A stretch of DNA of 37,680 nt from Rhizobium sp. (GCA_019459285.1 JAIBEL010000024.1:1-37680); one strand, 5' to 3'; numbered from the stretch's first letter, positions 9,178 to 19,043 are shown. Translations and numbers: made by a program. The notes: a model not told the origin generated them from the sequence alone.

Positions 9178-10695
9178 TCAGGCCAGGAACAGCGTATAGG
9201 CCGGATTGCGGGATTCGTCCCAGTAGCGGTAGCCCAGTTCGTCCAGGAACTTCTGGAATCGGGATTTCTCCTTTTCGGGGACCTGGATCCCGACCAGCAC
9301 ACGGCCATAGTCGGCGCCATGGTTGCGGTAGTGGAACAGGCTGATGTTCCAGCCGCGGCTCATGCTCTGCAGGAATTGCATCAATGCGCCGGGGCGTTCC
9401 GGGAATTCGAAGCGGTACAGCACTTCGTTCACCGCTTCGGGCGCCCGCCCGCCGACCAGATGACGGATGTGCAGCTTGGCCATTTCGTTGTCGGTCAGGT
9501 CGAGCGCTTCCAGCCCATGACGCTGCAAGAGATCGACCACCCGCGCGCTTTCGCCCGCCCCCGGCACCGACAGGCCGACGAACACTCGCGCGATCTTGGG
9601 GTCGGAATAGCGGTAGTTGAACTCGGTGATGTTGCGCGCGCCCAGCAGACCGCAAAAAGTCTTGAAGCTGCCCGGCGTCTCGGGGATGGTCACGGCCAGC
9701 ACGGCCTCACGCTTCTCGCCGAGTTCGGCGCGCTCGGCGATATAACGCAGACGGTCGAAGTTCATGTTGGCCCCACTGGCCACCGCGACCAGCGTCTTCC
9801 CCTTGAGCCTGTCGGCTGCGATCGCGGCCTTCATCCCGGCAATCGACAGCGCACCAGCCGGCTCCAGGATCGAGCGCGTGTCCTCGAACACATCCTTGAT
9901 TGCTGCGCAGATGGCGTCGTTGTTGACACGGATGATTTCGTCCACATACAGCTGCGCCAGCCGGAAGGTTTCCTTGCCAACTTTCTTCACCGCCACACCA
10001 TCGGCGAAAATGCCCACGCGCGGCAAGGTGATGCGTTCCCCCTTGCACAGCGAGCGCGCCATTGCGTCGGCGTCTTCGGGCTCGACGCCGACGATCTTGA
10101 TTTCCGGGCGCAGGCGTTTGATATAGGCCGCCATGCCGGCAATCAGTCCGCCGCCGCCGACCGGGATGTAGACCGAATGAATCGGTTCGGGATGCTGGCG
10201 CAGCAGTTCCATCGCCACCGTGCCCTGTCCGGCGATCACATCGGGATCGTCGTAAGGATGGACGAAGGTCGCCTTGGATTCCTTGGCGATCTGGGTTGCA
10301 TGCGCGCAGGCCTCGTCGTAATTGTCGCCGTGTAGGATCACCTGCGCGCCACGCGCGGCCACCGCATCGACCTTGATCTTCGGCGTGGTGGCCGGCATCA
10401 CGATGATGGCCGTTGCACCCAGTTTCTGCGCCGCCAGCGCCACACCCTGCGCGTGATTGCCCGCCGACGCGGCCACTACGCCCCGCGCCAGCTGCGCCGC
10501 GGTCAGCTTGGCCATCTTGTTGTAGGCGCCGCGGCACTTGAAGGAGAACACCGGCTGCAGGTCTTCGCGCTTCAACAGAATCTGGTTGTTGAGACGGCGC
10601 GACAGATTGTGGGCCACGTCGAGCGGCGACTCGATCGCCACGTCGTAGACGCGCGAGGTGAGGATGCGTTCGAGGTAATCGTCAGGTTGGCTCAT
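9178..10695 (-). CDS. ilvA: Threonine ammonia-lyase, biosynthetic
   Basis: Predicted 505 aa, matching long biosynthetic IlvA. The PLP lysine is K53 in SFKCRGAYNK, the Gly-rich phosphate loop GGGGLIAG is at 180-187, and SAGNHAQG is near 78. The C-terminal third contains two ACT-like regulatory domains (from about residue 335 and residue 430), so isoleucine feedback inhibition is expected from family knowledge. It deaminates threonine to 2-oxobutanoate, the first step to isoleucine. It diverges from rpiA across an 80-bp region with a dyad that contains a plausible -10 (TAAGAT on the minus strand, 10745-10740). Confidence 0.97.
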   Translation of the reverse strand: MSQPDDYLERILTSRVYDVAIESPLDVAHNLSRRLNNQILLKREDLQPVFSFKCRGAYNKMAKLTAAQLARGVVAASAGNHAQGVALAAQKLGATAIIVMPATTPKIKVDAVAARGAQVILHGDNYDEACAHATQIAKESKATFVHPYDDPDVIAGQGTVAMELLRQHPEPIHSVYIPVGGGGLIAGMAAYIKRLRPEIKIVGVEPEDADAMARSLCKGERITLPRVGIFADGVAVKKVGKETFRLAQLYVDEIIRVNNDAICAAIKDVFEDTRSILEPAGALSIAGMKAAIAADRLKGKTLVAVASGANMNFDRLRYIAERAELGEKREAVLAVTIPETPGSFKTFCGLLGARNITEFNYRYSDPKIARVFVGLSVPGAGESARVVDLLQRHGLEALDLTDNEMAKLHIRHLVGGRAPEAVNEVLYRFEFPERPGALMQFLQSMSRGWNISLFHYRNHGADYGRVLVGIQVPEKEKSRFQKFLDELGYRYWDESRNPAYTLFLA

Positions 10696-10730
10696 GGCGG
10701 CGGCGGATGCGAGGTTTGTAAAAAAAGGGC

Positions 10731-10757
10731 GATGCCGCTATCTTAGCGGGCTGCATC
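10731..10757. promoter_or_regulatory. Dyad in the ilvA/rpiA divergent promoter region
   Basis: CCGCTA (10735-10740) and TAGCGG (10744-10749) form a perfect 6-bp inverted repeat around TCT, framed by GATG and GCATC. The minus-strand reading of 10740-10745 is TAAGAT, a possible -10 for ilvA. The symmetry could be an operator or just overlapping divergent promoters. Confidence 0.35.
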
Positions 10758-10775
10758 GAAAACGACGAAAACATC

Positions 10776-11432
10776 ATGACTCAAGACGAAATGAAGCAAG
10801 CCGTGGCACGTGCTGCGGTGGATTATGCCAAGGGCGGCATCATCGGGGTAGGCACGGGCTCGACCGCCAACTATTTCATCGACGCGCTGGCCGACGTGAA
10901 AGGCCGCATCGACGGTGCCGTCGCCAGTTCGGAGGCGACCGCCAACCGCCTGAAAAGCCACGGCATTCCGGTACTCGATCTCAACAGCGTGGGCGAACTG
11001 GAAATTTACGTCGACGGTGCCGACGAAATCACCGAACACTTCGCCATGGTCAAGGGCGGCGGCGGCGCGCTGACGCGGGAAAAAATTGTCGCGGCGTGCA
11101 GCAAGCAGTTCATCTGCATCGCCGACGAAAGCAAACTGGTCGGCGTGCTGGGAAAATTTCCGCTGCCGGTCGAAGTGATTCCGATGGCTCGCTCCTACGT
11201 GGCGCGCGAACTGGTGAAGCTGGGCGGGCAACCCCGGCTGCGCGAGGGTTTCACCACCGACAACGGCAATATCATTCTTGACGTGCACGGTCTGTCGATC
11301 GTCGATCCGGTGGCGCTCGAAACCGCGATCAATCACATCGTCGGCGTGGTCACCAACGGCCTCTTCGCCCGACGCGGCGCCGACGTTCTACTCCTCGGAA
11401 CGCCCAACGGCGTCAAGACCTACACGAAGTAA
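10776..11432 (+). CDS. rpiA: Ribose-5-phosphate isomerase A
   Basis: Predicted 218 aa, the normal RpiA length. Family motifs are [15 protein letters not shown] (phosphate binding) near residue 27, VDGADEI near 80, [14 protein letters not shown] near 92, and DNGNIILDV near 165. The enzyme interconverts ribose 5-phosphate and ribulose 5-phosphate in the pentose phosphate pathway, and in the Calvin cycle where that is present. The stop lies 3 bp from the convergent yacG stop, so there is no room for a separate terminator. Confidence 0.97.
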   Translation: MTQDEMKQAVARAAVDYAKGGIIGVGTGSTANYFIDALADVKGRIDGAVASSEATANRLKSHGIPVLDLNSVGELEIYVDGADEITEHFAMVKGGGGALTREKIVAACSKQFICIADESKLVGVLGKFPLPVEVIPMARSYVARELVKLGGQPRLREGFTTDNGNIILDVHGLSIVDPVALETAINHIVGVVTNGLFARRGADVLLLGTPNGVKTYTK

Positions 11433-11435
11433 TCC

Positions 11436-11633
11436 TTACTGCGGCTGCGGGGACTCGTCGTCGGGCTCCTGCTCTTCGGCTGGCACGCGATATTTCTCGG
11501 TGGCCCACTGGCCCAGATCGATCATCTTGCAGCGCTCACTGCAAAACGGCTTCCAACGGTTTCCCGCCGACCATGTGACAGTCGCTCCACAGGTCGGACA
11601 ACTGACCACCGGAGGCGTGGCGGCGGATTTCAC
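11436..11633 (-). CDS. yacG: DNA gyrase inhibitor / zinc-binding protein YacG
   Basis: Predicted 65 aa from a GTG at 11633-11631. I chose this start because it overlaps the zapD stop as GTGA (11630-11633), a coupling pattern seen again in this window. The frame is open to 11756, but the extra residues look nothing like the family. Four cysteines (C12, C15, C31, C35) in CPTCGATV and [16 protein letters not shown] form the zinc ribbon, followed by an acidic tail. YacG binds gyrase B and inhibits its activity. It is the last gene of the pilBCD-coaE-zapD-yacG cluster. Confidence 0.92.
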   Translation of the reverse strand: MKSAATPPVVSCPTCGATVTWSAGNRWKPFCSERCKMIDLGQWATEKYRVPAEEQEPDDESPQPQ

Positions 11634-12385
11634 AGGGTACAGAAAGTCAGGTCGAAATCGATCGACTGGCCGGTACAGGTTCGCTGCGCACCCGATCCCG
11701 CATGGACAAAGCGAATGTTGAGCATGTACTTGTTGGCTGAAATTTCGGGCACGCAAGGCAGTTCGTCGACCAGGGTGACCCGGATCAGTTGCGGATTACG
11801 CGATTCGAGCATGCGCTGGTAGCTGCCATTGTTCGCATGCTGCAGGTCGGGCTGGCCGCTGTCGCGCAGCAGGCCGAGTACGATTTCGACTGCGGCGCGA
11901 ATCGACGAAAACGGCGCCAGCCACTTGTGCAACTGGTCCACGCGCATCTCCGACGCCTGATGCAACCAGTAATGGTAGGAAGGCAGATCGAATTCGCACA
12001 TGCCGCCCGGGATCGCCGCGCGTTGCTTGATCGCCATCAGCCAATCGTCCTCGCGCAGGTGCTGGCCTACTTTTCCGGGCAACTGGTACATGCCATGGTG
12101 GGCCGCCTCGATCGCGGCCAGCACCTGCTCCAGCGTGGTGCCCTGGACATGCGGATTGCCGCGCAGCGCAGTCAGTACTGCTTTCTGCCGGTCCAATTCC
12201 TGCAGCAGATCGGATTTCAGGTCGGCGCGCGCCGCGACCTCGGCCATCTCGAACAGGGTCAGCAAGGCGGCATGATGCGCGTGCGGGTCGCGCGATGCGG
12301 CGTAGGCATCGAAACGGTCGAACAGGTCTTCCAGCCGCAACAGAGTGCGGATGCGTTCGCTCAGGGGATATTCGTAGTGGATCAC
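11630..12385 (-). CDS. zapD: Cell division protein ZapD
   Basis: Predicted 251 aa from a GTG at 12385. The opening [22 protein letters not shown] (first residue from GTG) is the canonical ZapD N-terminus, so the rare start is supported by family alignment from memory. The N-terminal half is alpha-helical and the C-terminal half a beta-domain ([22 protein letters not shown]). ZapD cross-links FtsZ filaments at the division ring in the cytoplasm. It lies 52 bp after coaE, and its stop overlaps the yacG start. Confidence 0.94.
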   Translation of the reverse strand: MIHYEYPLSERIRTLLRLEDLFDRFDAYAASRDPHAHHAALLTLFEMAEVAARADLKSDLLQELDRQKAVLTALRGNPHVQGTTLEQVLAAIEAAHHGMYQLPGKVGQHLREDDWLMAIKQRAAIPGGMCEFDLPSYHYWLHQASEMRVDQLHKWLAPFSSIRAAVEIVLGLLRDSGQPDLQHANNGSYQRMLESRNPQLIRVTLVDELPCVPEISANKYMLNIRFVHAGSGAQRTCTGQSIDFDLTFCTL

Positions 12386-12437
12386 GCCGCAACGCGTTGG
12401 TTTGGTTGGGCCGATTGTCGCCTATCCATGCGGAAAA

Positions 12438-13046
12438 TCAAGACGACGGTGTAGTAGAAAACGCCAGGTAGCGCCGATGCAGGGCCGCAACCTGGGTGCC
12501 CAATGCTTCGGGAGACGCCGTATTGGAGATCACGTCGTCCGCAATCGCCAGGCGCGCGGCACGCGTGGCCTGTGTCGCGAGGATGGCCTTCACCTCGTCC
12601 AGTGTCAGTCCGCTGCGCGCCATCACCCGCGCGATCTGCAGGTCTTCTGGACAATCAACCACCAGCACGCGGTTCAGCGCATCCCGGTATCCGCCAGTTT
12701 CCACCAGCAAGGGAATCACGATCAGCGCATACGGTGCGGTCAGCCCCGCCAGCGTCTGCGCCACGATCTGCCGGATACGCGGATGCAGGATGGCTTCGAG
12801 CTGGCGCCGGGCGTCAACATCGGAGAATACGCGTCGCCGCAAGGCGGCGCGATCCAGGCTGCCGTCTGCCTGCATCACCGATTCGCCGAACGTCGCATGG
12901 ATCGCATCCAGCGCTACGCCGCCCGGCGCAGTCAGCTCACGCGCAATGGCATCAGTGTCGATCACCGGCGTGCCCAGTTCGGCAAACTGGTCAGCAACGG
13001 TCGACTTGCCTGAGCCGATTCCGCCGGTGAGCCCTACCGTGAACAT
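12438..13046 (-). CDS. coaE: Dephospho-CoA kinase
   Basis: Predicted 202 aa. The P-loop GLTGGIGSGKST lies at residues 5-16. The family segments DTDAIARELTAPGG, HPRIR near 88 and VIPLLVETG follow. It phosphorylates the ribose 3'-OH of dephospho-CoA, the final step of CoA synthesis. Its ATG overlaps the pilD stop by one base (TGATG), which suggests translational coupling. The pairing of coaE with pilD is widespread in proteobacteria. Confidence 0.97.
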   Translation of the reverse strand: MFTVGLTGGIGSGKSTVADQFAELGTPVIDTDAIARELTAPGGVALDAIHATFGESVMQADGSLDRAALRRRVFSDVDARRQLEAILHPRIRQIVAQTLAGLTAPYALIVIPLLVETGGYRDALNRVLVVDCPEDLQIARVMARSGLTLDEVKAILATQATRAARLAIADDVISNTASPEALGTQVAALHRRYLAFSTTPSS

Positions 13047-13897
13047 CAGAATTGAGCAAGGTAGGCCTGCGTCAGGTCGGCGCCGAAGAACAGCGCCACC
13101 AGGCCGCCGCCCGCCAGATAGGGGCCGAACGGGATCGGCACACGGCGGTCATGCTTCACCAGCACGATCATCGCCACGCCGACCACTGCGCCGACCACCG
13201 ACGACAGCAGCAGCGTGACAGGCAGCATCTGCCAGCCGAGCCAGGCGCCAATGGCCGCCAGCAGCTTGAAGTCGCCGAACCCCATGCCTTCCTTGCCCGT
13301 TGCCAGCTTGAACAACCAGTACACCGACCACAGCACTCCGTAGCCGGCCATGGCGCCGACCACTGCATCCGGCAGACTGGCGAAAGCCCCGTTCAGGTTG
13401 AACAGCAAGCCCAGCCATACAAGCGGCAGGGTGAGACTGTCGGGCAGCAGGGTCGTATCGAGATCGATGAACGCCAGCGCGATCAATGTCCATACCAGAA
13501 GTAATGCGCCCACCGTCTGTATGCTGACACCCCATTTCCAGGCGGCCGCTGCCGACAAAAGTGCGGTCAGCAGTTCCACCAGCGGATAGCGCGCACTGAT
13601 CGGGCTTTTGCAGGCCGAGCAACGCCCGCGCAGCCATAGCCAAGACAGCAGCGGGATGTTCTCCAGCGCGGTAATCTGGTGTCCGCACTGAGTACAGGCC
13701 GAGCGCGGCAACCACAAGTTGTAGCGAGGGATTTCGGCCAGGGTTTCGCCACGCAGTTCGGCGCATTGCGCCTGCCATTCGGCTTCCATCATCTTGGGCA
13801 GCCGATGGATGACGACATTCAGAAAACTACCCACCAGCAGCCCGAATAAAAAAACCAGCGCGGGGAAAAGGGCTGGTTCACTATGCAACAGTTCCAT
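13046..13897 (-). CDS. pilD: Type IV prepilin peptidase / N-methyltransferase PilD
   Basis: Predicted 283 aa from the ATG at 13897, which overlaps the pilC stop by one base as TGATG. A TTG one codon earlier is also possible. Two CxxC pairs (SACTQCGHQ and GRCSACKSPIS) form the zinc-binding cytoplasmic loop of the methyltransferase part. The peptidase aspartates are in AFIDLDTTLLPD and GMGFGDFKLL. About seven membrane segments follow the family plan. PilD cleaves the leader of prepilins (and often type II secretion pseudopilins) and N-methylates the new end. No major pilin gene is in this window. Confidence 0.95.
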   Translation of the reverse strand: MELLHSEPALFPALVFLFGLLVGSFLNVVIHRLPKMMEAEWQAQCAELRGETLAEIPRYNLWLPRSACTQCGHQITALENIPLLSWLWLRGRCSACKSPISARYPLVELLTALLSAAAAWKWGVSIQTVGALLLVWTLIALAFIDLDTTLLPDSLTLPLVWLGLLFNLNGAFASLPDAVVGAMAGYGVLWSVYWLFKLATGKEGMGFGDFKLLAAIGAWLGWQMLPVTLLLSSVVGAVVGVAMIVLVKHDRRVPIPFGPYLAGGGLVALFFGADLTQAYLAQF

Positions 13898-15117
13898 CAA
13901 ACGACCTGGCCCATCTTGAAGATCGGCAGGTACATGGCGATCACCATGCCGCCGATGAGCGTGCCCAGCACCACCATGATGATCGGCTCCATCAGGCTGG
14001 ACAGCGCCTCGACGGCGTCATCGACTTCCGCCTCGTAGAAATCGGCCACCTTGCCCAGCATGGAATCGAGCGAGCCGGACTCTTCACCGATGGCCGCCAT
14101 CTGCAGCACCATGTTGGGGAAACGGCCGGAGTTCTGCATCGCCGCAGTCAACGCCGTGCCGGTCGCGACCTCACCGCGGATTTTGTTGGTGGCCTCGACG
14201 AATACCTGGTTGCCGGACGCCCCGCCCACCGATTCCAGCGCCTCGACCAGCGGCACGCCAGCGGCGAACATAGTAGCCAGCGTGCGCGTCCAGCGCGCGA
14301 TGGTGGCCTTCTCGATGACCGGCCCGAAAATCGGCAGCTTGAGCACGAGGCGGTCCATGAACATCTGTACTTTGCGCGAACGTCTCCACGCCTGGAAGAA
14401 AGCATACAGCCCTCCGCCGATCACGCCGAAAATCGCCCACCACCATTTGACGAAGTAATCCGATATCGCCATGACCACCAAGGTCGGCCCCGGCAAATCC
14501 GCACCAAAGCTGCTGAACAGTTCCTTGAACGCAGGGATCACGAAAATCATGATGATGGCAGTAATGACGAACGCCACCACGATGATCGAGACCGGGTAGA
14601 ACAGGGCCGACTTGATCTTGCTCTTGATGGCAAGGATCTTTTCCTTGTAGACCGCGAGACGATCGAGCACGCCTTCGAGAATACCGGCCGCCTCACCGGC
14701 ACCGACCAAGTTGCAGAACAGGGTATCGAAATACAGGGGGTGGCGTCCGAATGCCTGCGTCAGGCTGCTGCCTTTTTCGATGTCCGCTTTGATTTCCATC
14801 AGCAGGCGCTGCATCGAGGGATTGGAGTGCCCGCGCGCCACAATTTCGAAGGATTGCAGCAAGGGTACGCCTGCCTTCATCATGGTGGCCAGCTGGCGGG
14901 TGAACAGCGTGACATCCTTGTCGGTGATTTTCTTGGCGCCGCTGAACAGGGCACTCTGCTTCTTGACCTTGGTGACGGTGATGCCCTGCTTGCGCAACTG
15001 GGAATTGACCACGGCTTCGCCGCCGGCCTGCATCTGTCCCTTGATCTTCTTGCCGCGCTTGTCCATCCCTTCCCACAGGAAGGTGGCGTCCTTGACTGCT
15101 TTTGCCGCTGTAGCCAT
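13897..15117 (-). CDS. pilC: Type IV pilus inner-membrane platform protein PilC
   Basis: Predicted 406 aa, the standard length. Two T2SSF domains are visible: the first with FTRQLATMMKAGVPL and the second with WTRTLATMFAAGVPLVEAL. Each is followed by a hydrophobic segment, and the C-terminus is PIIMVVLGTLIGGMVIAMYLP. This is the PilC/GspF membrane protein that couples the PilB ATPase to pilin assembly. It lies 12 bp after pilB and overlaps pilD, so the three are one operon. Confidence 0.96.
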   Translation of the reverse strand: MATAAKAVKDATFLWEGMDKRGKKIKGQMQAGGEAVVNSQLRKQGITVTKVKKQSALFSGAKKITDKDVTLFTRQLATMMKAGVPLLQSFEIVARGHSNPSMQRLLMEIKADIEKGSSLTQAFGRHPLYFDTLFCNLVGAGEAAGILEGVLDRLAVYKEKILAIKSKIKSALFYPVSIIVVAFVITAIIMIFVIPAFKELFSSFGADLPGPTLVVMAISDYFVKWWWAIFGVIGGGLYAFFQAWRRSRKVQMFMDRLVLKLPIFGPVIEKATIARWTRTLATMFAAGVPLVEALESVGGASGNQVFVEATNKIRGEVATGTALTAAMQNSGRFPNMVLQMAAIGEESGSLDSMLGKVADFYEAEVDDAVEALSSLMEPIIMVVLGTLIGGMVIAMYLPIFKMGQVV

Positions 15118-15129
15118 AGAGGGAATTCC

Positions 15130-16848
15130 TTAGAGATTGGTAACGGCCTCGACCTCTTCCAGCGAGGTGAGCCCGGATTTGACTTTCAACAGACCTGCCT
15201 GACGCAGGTCGAGCACGCCTTCGCGCCGCGCCTGATCGGCAATATCGGACTCGTTGCCGCCCTTGAGGATGATGCGGGTCATCTCATCGGTGATCGGCAT
15301 GACCTGGTAGATGCCTACGCGCCCCTTGTAGCCTGTGCCGCCGCAGATATCGCACCCCACGGGTTTATAAGGCCTCCAGCTTCCGTCAAGCTGTTCCTCG
15401 GTAAAGCCCGCCGCCAGTAGGGCTTCCTGTGGAATATCGGTCGGCTGCTTGCAGCCGCACAATTTCCGCCCCAGACGCTGCGCGGTAATCAGGATCACTG
15501 AGGAGGCCACGTTGAAGGGTGCCACCCCCATGTTCAACAAGCGGGTGAGCGTTCCGGGCGCATCGTTGGTATGCAGCGTGGACATCACCATGTGGCCGGT
15601 TTGCGCCGCCTTGATGGCGATGTCGGCGGTTTCCAGGTCGCGGATTTCGCCGACCATGATGACGTCGGGATCCTGCCGCAGGAAGGATTTCAGCGCGGCC
15701 GAGAACGTCAGCCCGGCCTTGTCGTTGACGTTGACCTGGTTGATTCCGGGCAACTGGATTTCCGCTGGGTCTTCCGCCGTGGAGATGTTGACATCGGGCT
15801 TATTGAGGATGTTTAGGCAGGTATAGAGCGACACCGTCTTGCCGGAACCGGTCGGACCGGTCACCAGCACCATGCCGTAGGGACGCTGCACCGCATTCAA
15901 AAGGAGATCCTTCTGCCACGGCTCGTACCCCAGCGCCTCGATCCCCAGCTGCGCGCTGGTGGGATCGAGAATACGCATGACGATCTTTTCGCCATAGAGC
16001 GTGGGCAGGGTGCTGACCCGGAAATCGATGGCCCGGTTCTTCGACAGCACCATTTTCATGCGGCCGTCCTGCGGCACGCGTTTTTCGGAAATATCCAGCC
16101 GCGACAATACCTTGATGCGTGACGCCACCTTGTCCTTGATCGCCATCGGCGGCTGGGCGATTTCTGACAGGATGCCGTCACGCCGGTAGCGGATGCGGTA
16201 GAACTTCTCGTAGGGTTCGAAATGAATGTCGGACGCACCGATGTTGATGGCGTCGAGCATGATCTTCTGCAGATAGCGCACCACCGGTGCATCGTCGATT
16301 TCGATGCCGCCGGTATCCTGTTGCGCAGCCGCTGCGCTTTCTTCGTCGAGGAAATCCAGATTGAGGTCTTCGGCGTTCAACACAGCCATCGTGTTGTCGT
16401 TCGCTTCGCCCATCTTCTCGATCAGCTTGCCGAGCTTGTCGTCCTCCACCACCACCGGTTCCACCGCCTGCCCGGTCTGGAATTTCACCTCGTCCAGCGC
16501 CTGCAGATGCGTGGGGTCGGACGTCGCCACATACAGCTTGTTGCCCCGCTGATACAAGGCAAACACCCGCCGTTTCTGCACCAATTTCGGATCGAGCAGC
16601 CCTTGCGGCAGGCTTTCATGATCCATGGCATTCAGGTCCAGGTAGGGGAAACCGAACGAGGCAGCCGCAAACTCGGCAACCTGATCAGACTTGAACCGCC
16701 GCCCTTTGATCAATTCGGTCACGAACGAATCGCCCGATTGGCTGGCACGTTTCCAGACGCCTTCGGCGTCGTCCTCGGACAGCCAGCCATGGTTGACCAT
16801 GGCACGCGCCAGTCCGGTTAAATTGTTGGTGTTTGTCACAGCTGCCAT
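15130..16848 (-). CDS. pilB: Type IV pilus assembly ATPase PilB
   Basis: Predicted 572 aa. The N-terminal MshEN/GspE-N domain is followed by a GspE-type ATPase. Walker A is GPTGSGKTVSLYTCLN, the Asp box lies around STAEDPAEIQLPG, and Walker B is DPDVIMVGEIRDLETA. The His box is GHMVMSTLHTNDAPGT. A four-cysteine zinc site (KLCGCKQ and CDICGGTGYKGR) sits in the C-terminal part, as in PilB/GspE. It powers pilus extension from the cytoplasm. The 99 bp upstream to the CNNM gene probably hold its promoter, but I find no convincing -35/-10. Confidence 0.97.
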   Translation of the reverse strand: MAAVTNTNNLTGLARAMVNHGWLSEDDAEGVWKRASQSGDSFVTELIKGRRFKSDQVAEFAAASFGFPYLDLNAMDHESLPQGLLDPKLVQKRRVFALYQRGNKLYVATSDPTHLQALDEVKFQTGQAVEPVVVEDDKLGKLIEKMGEANDNTMAVLNAEDLNLDFLDEESAAAAQQDTGGIEIDDAPVVRYLQKIMLDAINIGASDIHFEPYEKFYRIRYRRDGILSEIAQPPMAIKDKVASRIKVLSRLDISEKRVPQDGRMKMVLSKNRAIDFRVSTLPTLYGEKIVMRILDPTSAQLGIEALGYEPWQKDLLLNAVQRPYGMVLVTGPTGSGKTVSLYTCLNILNKPDVNISTAEDPAEIQLPGINQVNVNDKAGLTFSAALKSFLRQDPDVIMVGEIRDLETADIAIKAAQTGHMVMSTLHTNDAPGTLTRLLNMGVAPFNVASSVILITAQRLGRKLCGCKQPTDIPQEALLAAGFTEEQLDGSWRPYKPVGCDICGGTGYKGRVGIYQVMPITDEMTRIILKGGNESDIADQARREGVLDLRQAGLLKVKSGLTSLEEVEAVTNL

Positions 16849-16947
16849 AGCTCGATTCCAGACAAGTCCAGCGTCAAATTATCGTCCCTTCGCCTGCCCG
16901 GAGGGGACAGACACAGGGAATCACAGGCCTTAACGGCGATTTCTCGA

Positions 16948-18246
16948 CTAAATTGAGGCGTTTCCGGACAAGACGTCATCCGCCACCGGCAGATAAATGC
17001 GCGCCATCTTGACTGCGCGGTCCTGCGTCTGCACGATTTCCACCGGTACGTTGCCCAGCTTGAGGCTCACACCCGCTTCCGGGATGTCCTCGAATTGCTC
17101 GAGCAGCAGGCCGTTCAGCGTCTTCGGACCGTCCAGAGGGAGCGAGAGGCCCAGCTTGCGATTCAGGTGGCGCAACAGAACGCTGCCTTCGACCAGCCAG
17201 CTACCATCCTCTTCGCGCCGCAAATACCCCGCATCCGACGGCGCCTGCGTGGTGAACTCGCCAACCAGTTCCTCCAGCAGATCCTCCAACGTCACCAGCC
17301 CCTGGAGTTCGCCGTATTCATCGACCACCAGCGCCAGCCGCCGCCGGCTGGACTGGAAATTGCGCAACTGGGTAAACAGCGGCGTGCCTGCCGGGACAAA
17401 ATAGGGAGTCTCCAGATTGTCTCTCAGGGTTGCCGGATCCAGTTCCTCACCTGTCAGCGCATGCAACACCCGGCGCACATGCAGCACACCCAGCAGATTG
17501 TCGGACGAGCCGGCATGCACGACCAGCCGGGTGTGATGGCTGGTGGAAATCTGCTGCCGCATCCGTTCGGGATCGTCCTCGATATCGATCGCTTCGATCT
17601 GGCTGCGCGGCGTCATCACGTCATCGACGGTGATATCTTCCAACTCCAGCAGATTCATGAGGATTCGGTGGTGCTCGCGCGGCAGCCTGCCGGACGATTC
17701 GAGCACGATGGTCCGCAATTCCTCCAAACCGAGGCTATTACCCTGCCCCGGTTCGGGTTGTCTGATCCGCAACAACCGCAGGATACCCTGCACAAACAGA
17801 TTCACGAACCACACCACCGGATAGGCCAGTTTCAGCAAGGGCGTGAGCAGAAGCGACGCTGGGTAGGCCACCCGTTCAGGGAACGAGGCGCCCAGTACCT
17901 TGGGGGTCACTTCGCTGAACACCAGAATCAGGAAGGTCAGCAGGAGCGTCGCCGTGAACAGCACGATTTCGCCCGCCCCGAACAAGCGTATGGCCAGCAC
18001 GGCCGACAGCGTACCGGAGGCGGAATTGACCAGGTTATTGCCGAGCAGGATGACGCCCAGCAGTTTGTCGGTCCTGTCCAATAGTGCCTGCGTACGCATC
18101 GCACCCCGCACGCCTGAGTCCGCTGCATGCCGCAGGCGATAGCGATTGATGGCCATCATCGCGGTTTCGGACGCGGAAAAAAATGCCGAAGTCAGCAGCA
18201 GGACAGCAAGTGCCGCAAAGAGCGTACTGGTGGAAATACTGTCCAA
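16948..18246 (-). CDS. CNNM/CorB-type membrane protein with CBS domains
   Basis: Predicted 432 aa from a TTG at 18246. That start is supported because MDSISTSTLFAAL aligns with the N-terminus of E. coli YfjD (MEHISTTTL). Layout: a DUF21/CNNM membrane domain with four hydrophobic segments (GNNLVNSASG, VFSEVTPKVLG), a CBS pair (DVMTPRSQIEAIDI to VVDEYGELQGLVTLEDLLEELVGEF), and a CorC_HlyC domain at the end. The family has been linked to magnesium/cobalt efflux. The downstream neighbour on the same strand is pilB, and upstream lies the CcsA-like gene and ffh, the same neighbourhood as yfjD-ypjD-ffh in E. coli. Confidence 0.93.
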   Translation of the reverse strand: MDSISTSTLFAALAVLLLTSAFFSASETAMMAINRYRLRHAADSGVRGAMRTQALLDRTDKLLGVILLGNNLVNSASGTLSAVLAIRLFGAGEIVLFTATLLLTFLILVFSEVTPKVLGASFPERVAYPASLLLTPLLKLAYPVVWFVNLFVQGILRLLRIRQPEPGQGNSLGLEELRTIVLESSGRLPREHHRILMNLLELEDITVDDVMTPRSQIEAIDIEDDPERMRQQISTSHHTRLVVHAGSSDNLLGVLHVRRVLHALTGEELDPATLRDNLETPYFVPAGTPLFTQLRNFQSSRRRLALVVDEYGELQGLVTLEDLLEELVGEFTTQAPSDAGYLRREEDGSWLVEGSVLLRHLNRKLGLSLPLDGPKTLNGLLLEQFEDIPEAGVSLKLGNVPVEIVQTQDRAVKMARIYLPVADDVLSGNASI

Positions 18247-18257
18247 TCAGAATTGCC

Positions 18258-19043
18258 TCAACGCCTGAGTATCACTTCCAGCACAAACTGGGTGCCCAGG
18301 TAGGCCAGCAGCAGCAGGGTGAACCCGGTAATCGTCCAGACCAGCGCCGTACGTCCACGCCAGCCACGGAAATACCTCCCCAGCAGCAGGCCACCGAACA
18401 CCAGCCAGGACAGGATGGCGAACACGGTCTTGTGCGAAAACTGCAGCGGTTTGCCAAAAAGCTCTTCCGAAAAGAAGACTCCGCTGAATACTGCCAGGGT
18501 CAACAGCGCAAATCCCACGCCGATGGTTTTGAACAACATGGCCTCCAATGTCAGCAATGGCGGCGCGCCCCCTTGCAGCAATGCGCCGCGATGCAGCTGT
18601 TTTTCCAGCATGGTCATCATCACCGCGTGCAGGGCCGCCACCGCCAGCAGACCGTAGGCGAGGAAGGACACCACCAGGTGCGCACGCAAGGCCAGCGCTT
18701 GCGAATCGGGTATGGCATGGGTTTCGGTAAAAACCGCCATAACCAGGACCGATACCGCCGCCAGGCCGCTGACCCACGACTGCAGGCGCGCCAGCGGCGC
18801 GCCCTGGCTGGCCAGCCAGTACGTGAGCGCAGTCAGCCAGACAATCGTCGACAGGGAGTTGCCGAATCCCAGACGGATATCGCCCTGCCCGAGCGCCGAA
18901 TTGAAGATCAATGCACCGTGCGCCAGCAGGGCCAGCGGCGTCAGCACGCGCACCGAGGCCGCGGATGGCGTGCGTTGCAGGCGCCAGGCGATCCAGCCAT
19001 ACAGCGCGCTCACACACAAAGTAACCAGCAATAGCGGGGACAT
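18258..19043 (-). CDS. ypjD: CcsA/YpjD-like inner-membrane protein
   Basis: Predicted 261 aa with about eight hydrophobic segments. The conserved histidines lie in LALRAHLVVSFLAYGLL and KPLQFSHKTVFAILSW, the pattern of the cytochrome c assembly protein (CcsA/CcmC/HemX) family. In E. coli the orthologue YpjD sits beside yfjD and ffh, as here. Its function is poorly defined; heme handling is inferred from the family only. It ends 11 bp before the CNNM start and diverges from ffh across 69 bp. Confidence 0.9.
   Translation of the reverse strand: MSPLLLVTLCVSALYGWIAWRLQRTPSAASVRVLTPLALLAHGALIFNSALGQGDIRLGFGNSLSTIVWLTALTYWLASQGAPLARLQSWVSGLAAVSVLVMAVFTETHAIPDSQALALRAHLVVSFLAYGLLAVAALHAVMMTMLEKQLHRGALLQGGAPPLLTLEAMLFKTIGVGFALLTLAVFSGVFFSEELFGKPLQFSHKTVFAILSWLVFGGLLLGRYFRGWRGRTALVWTITGFTLLLLAYLGTQFVLEVILRR

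Noticed and set aside
7371..9344. 657-codon plus-strand frame opposite slt
   Set aside because: Shadow of slt, which carries all SLT catalytic motifs.
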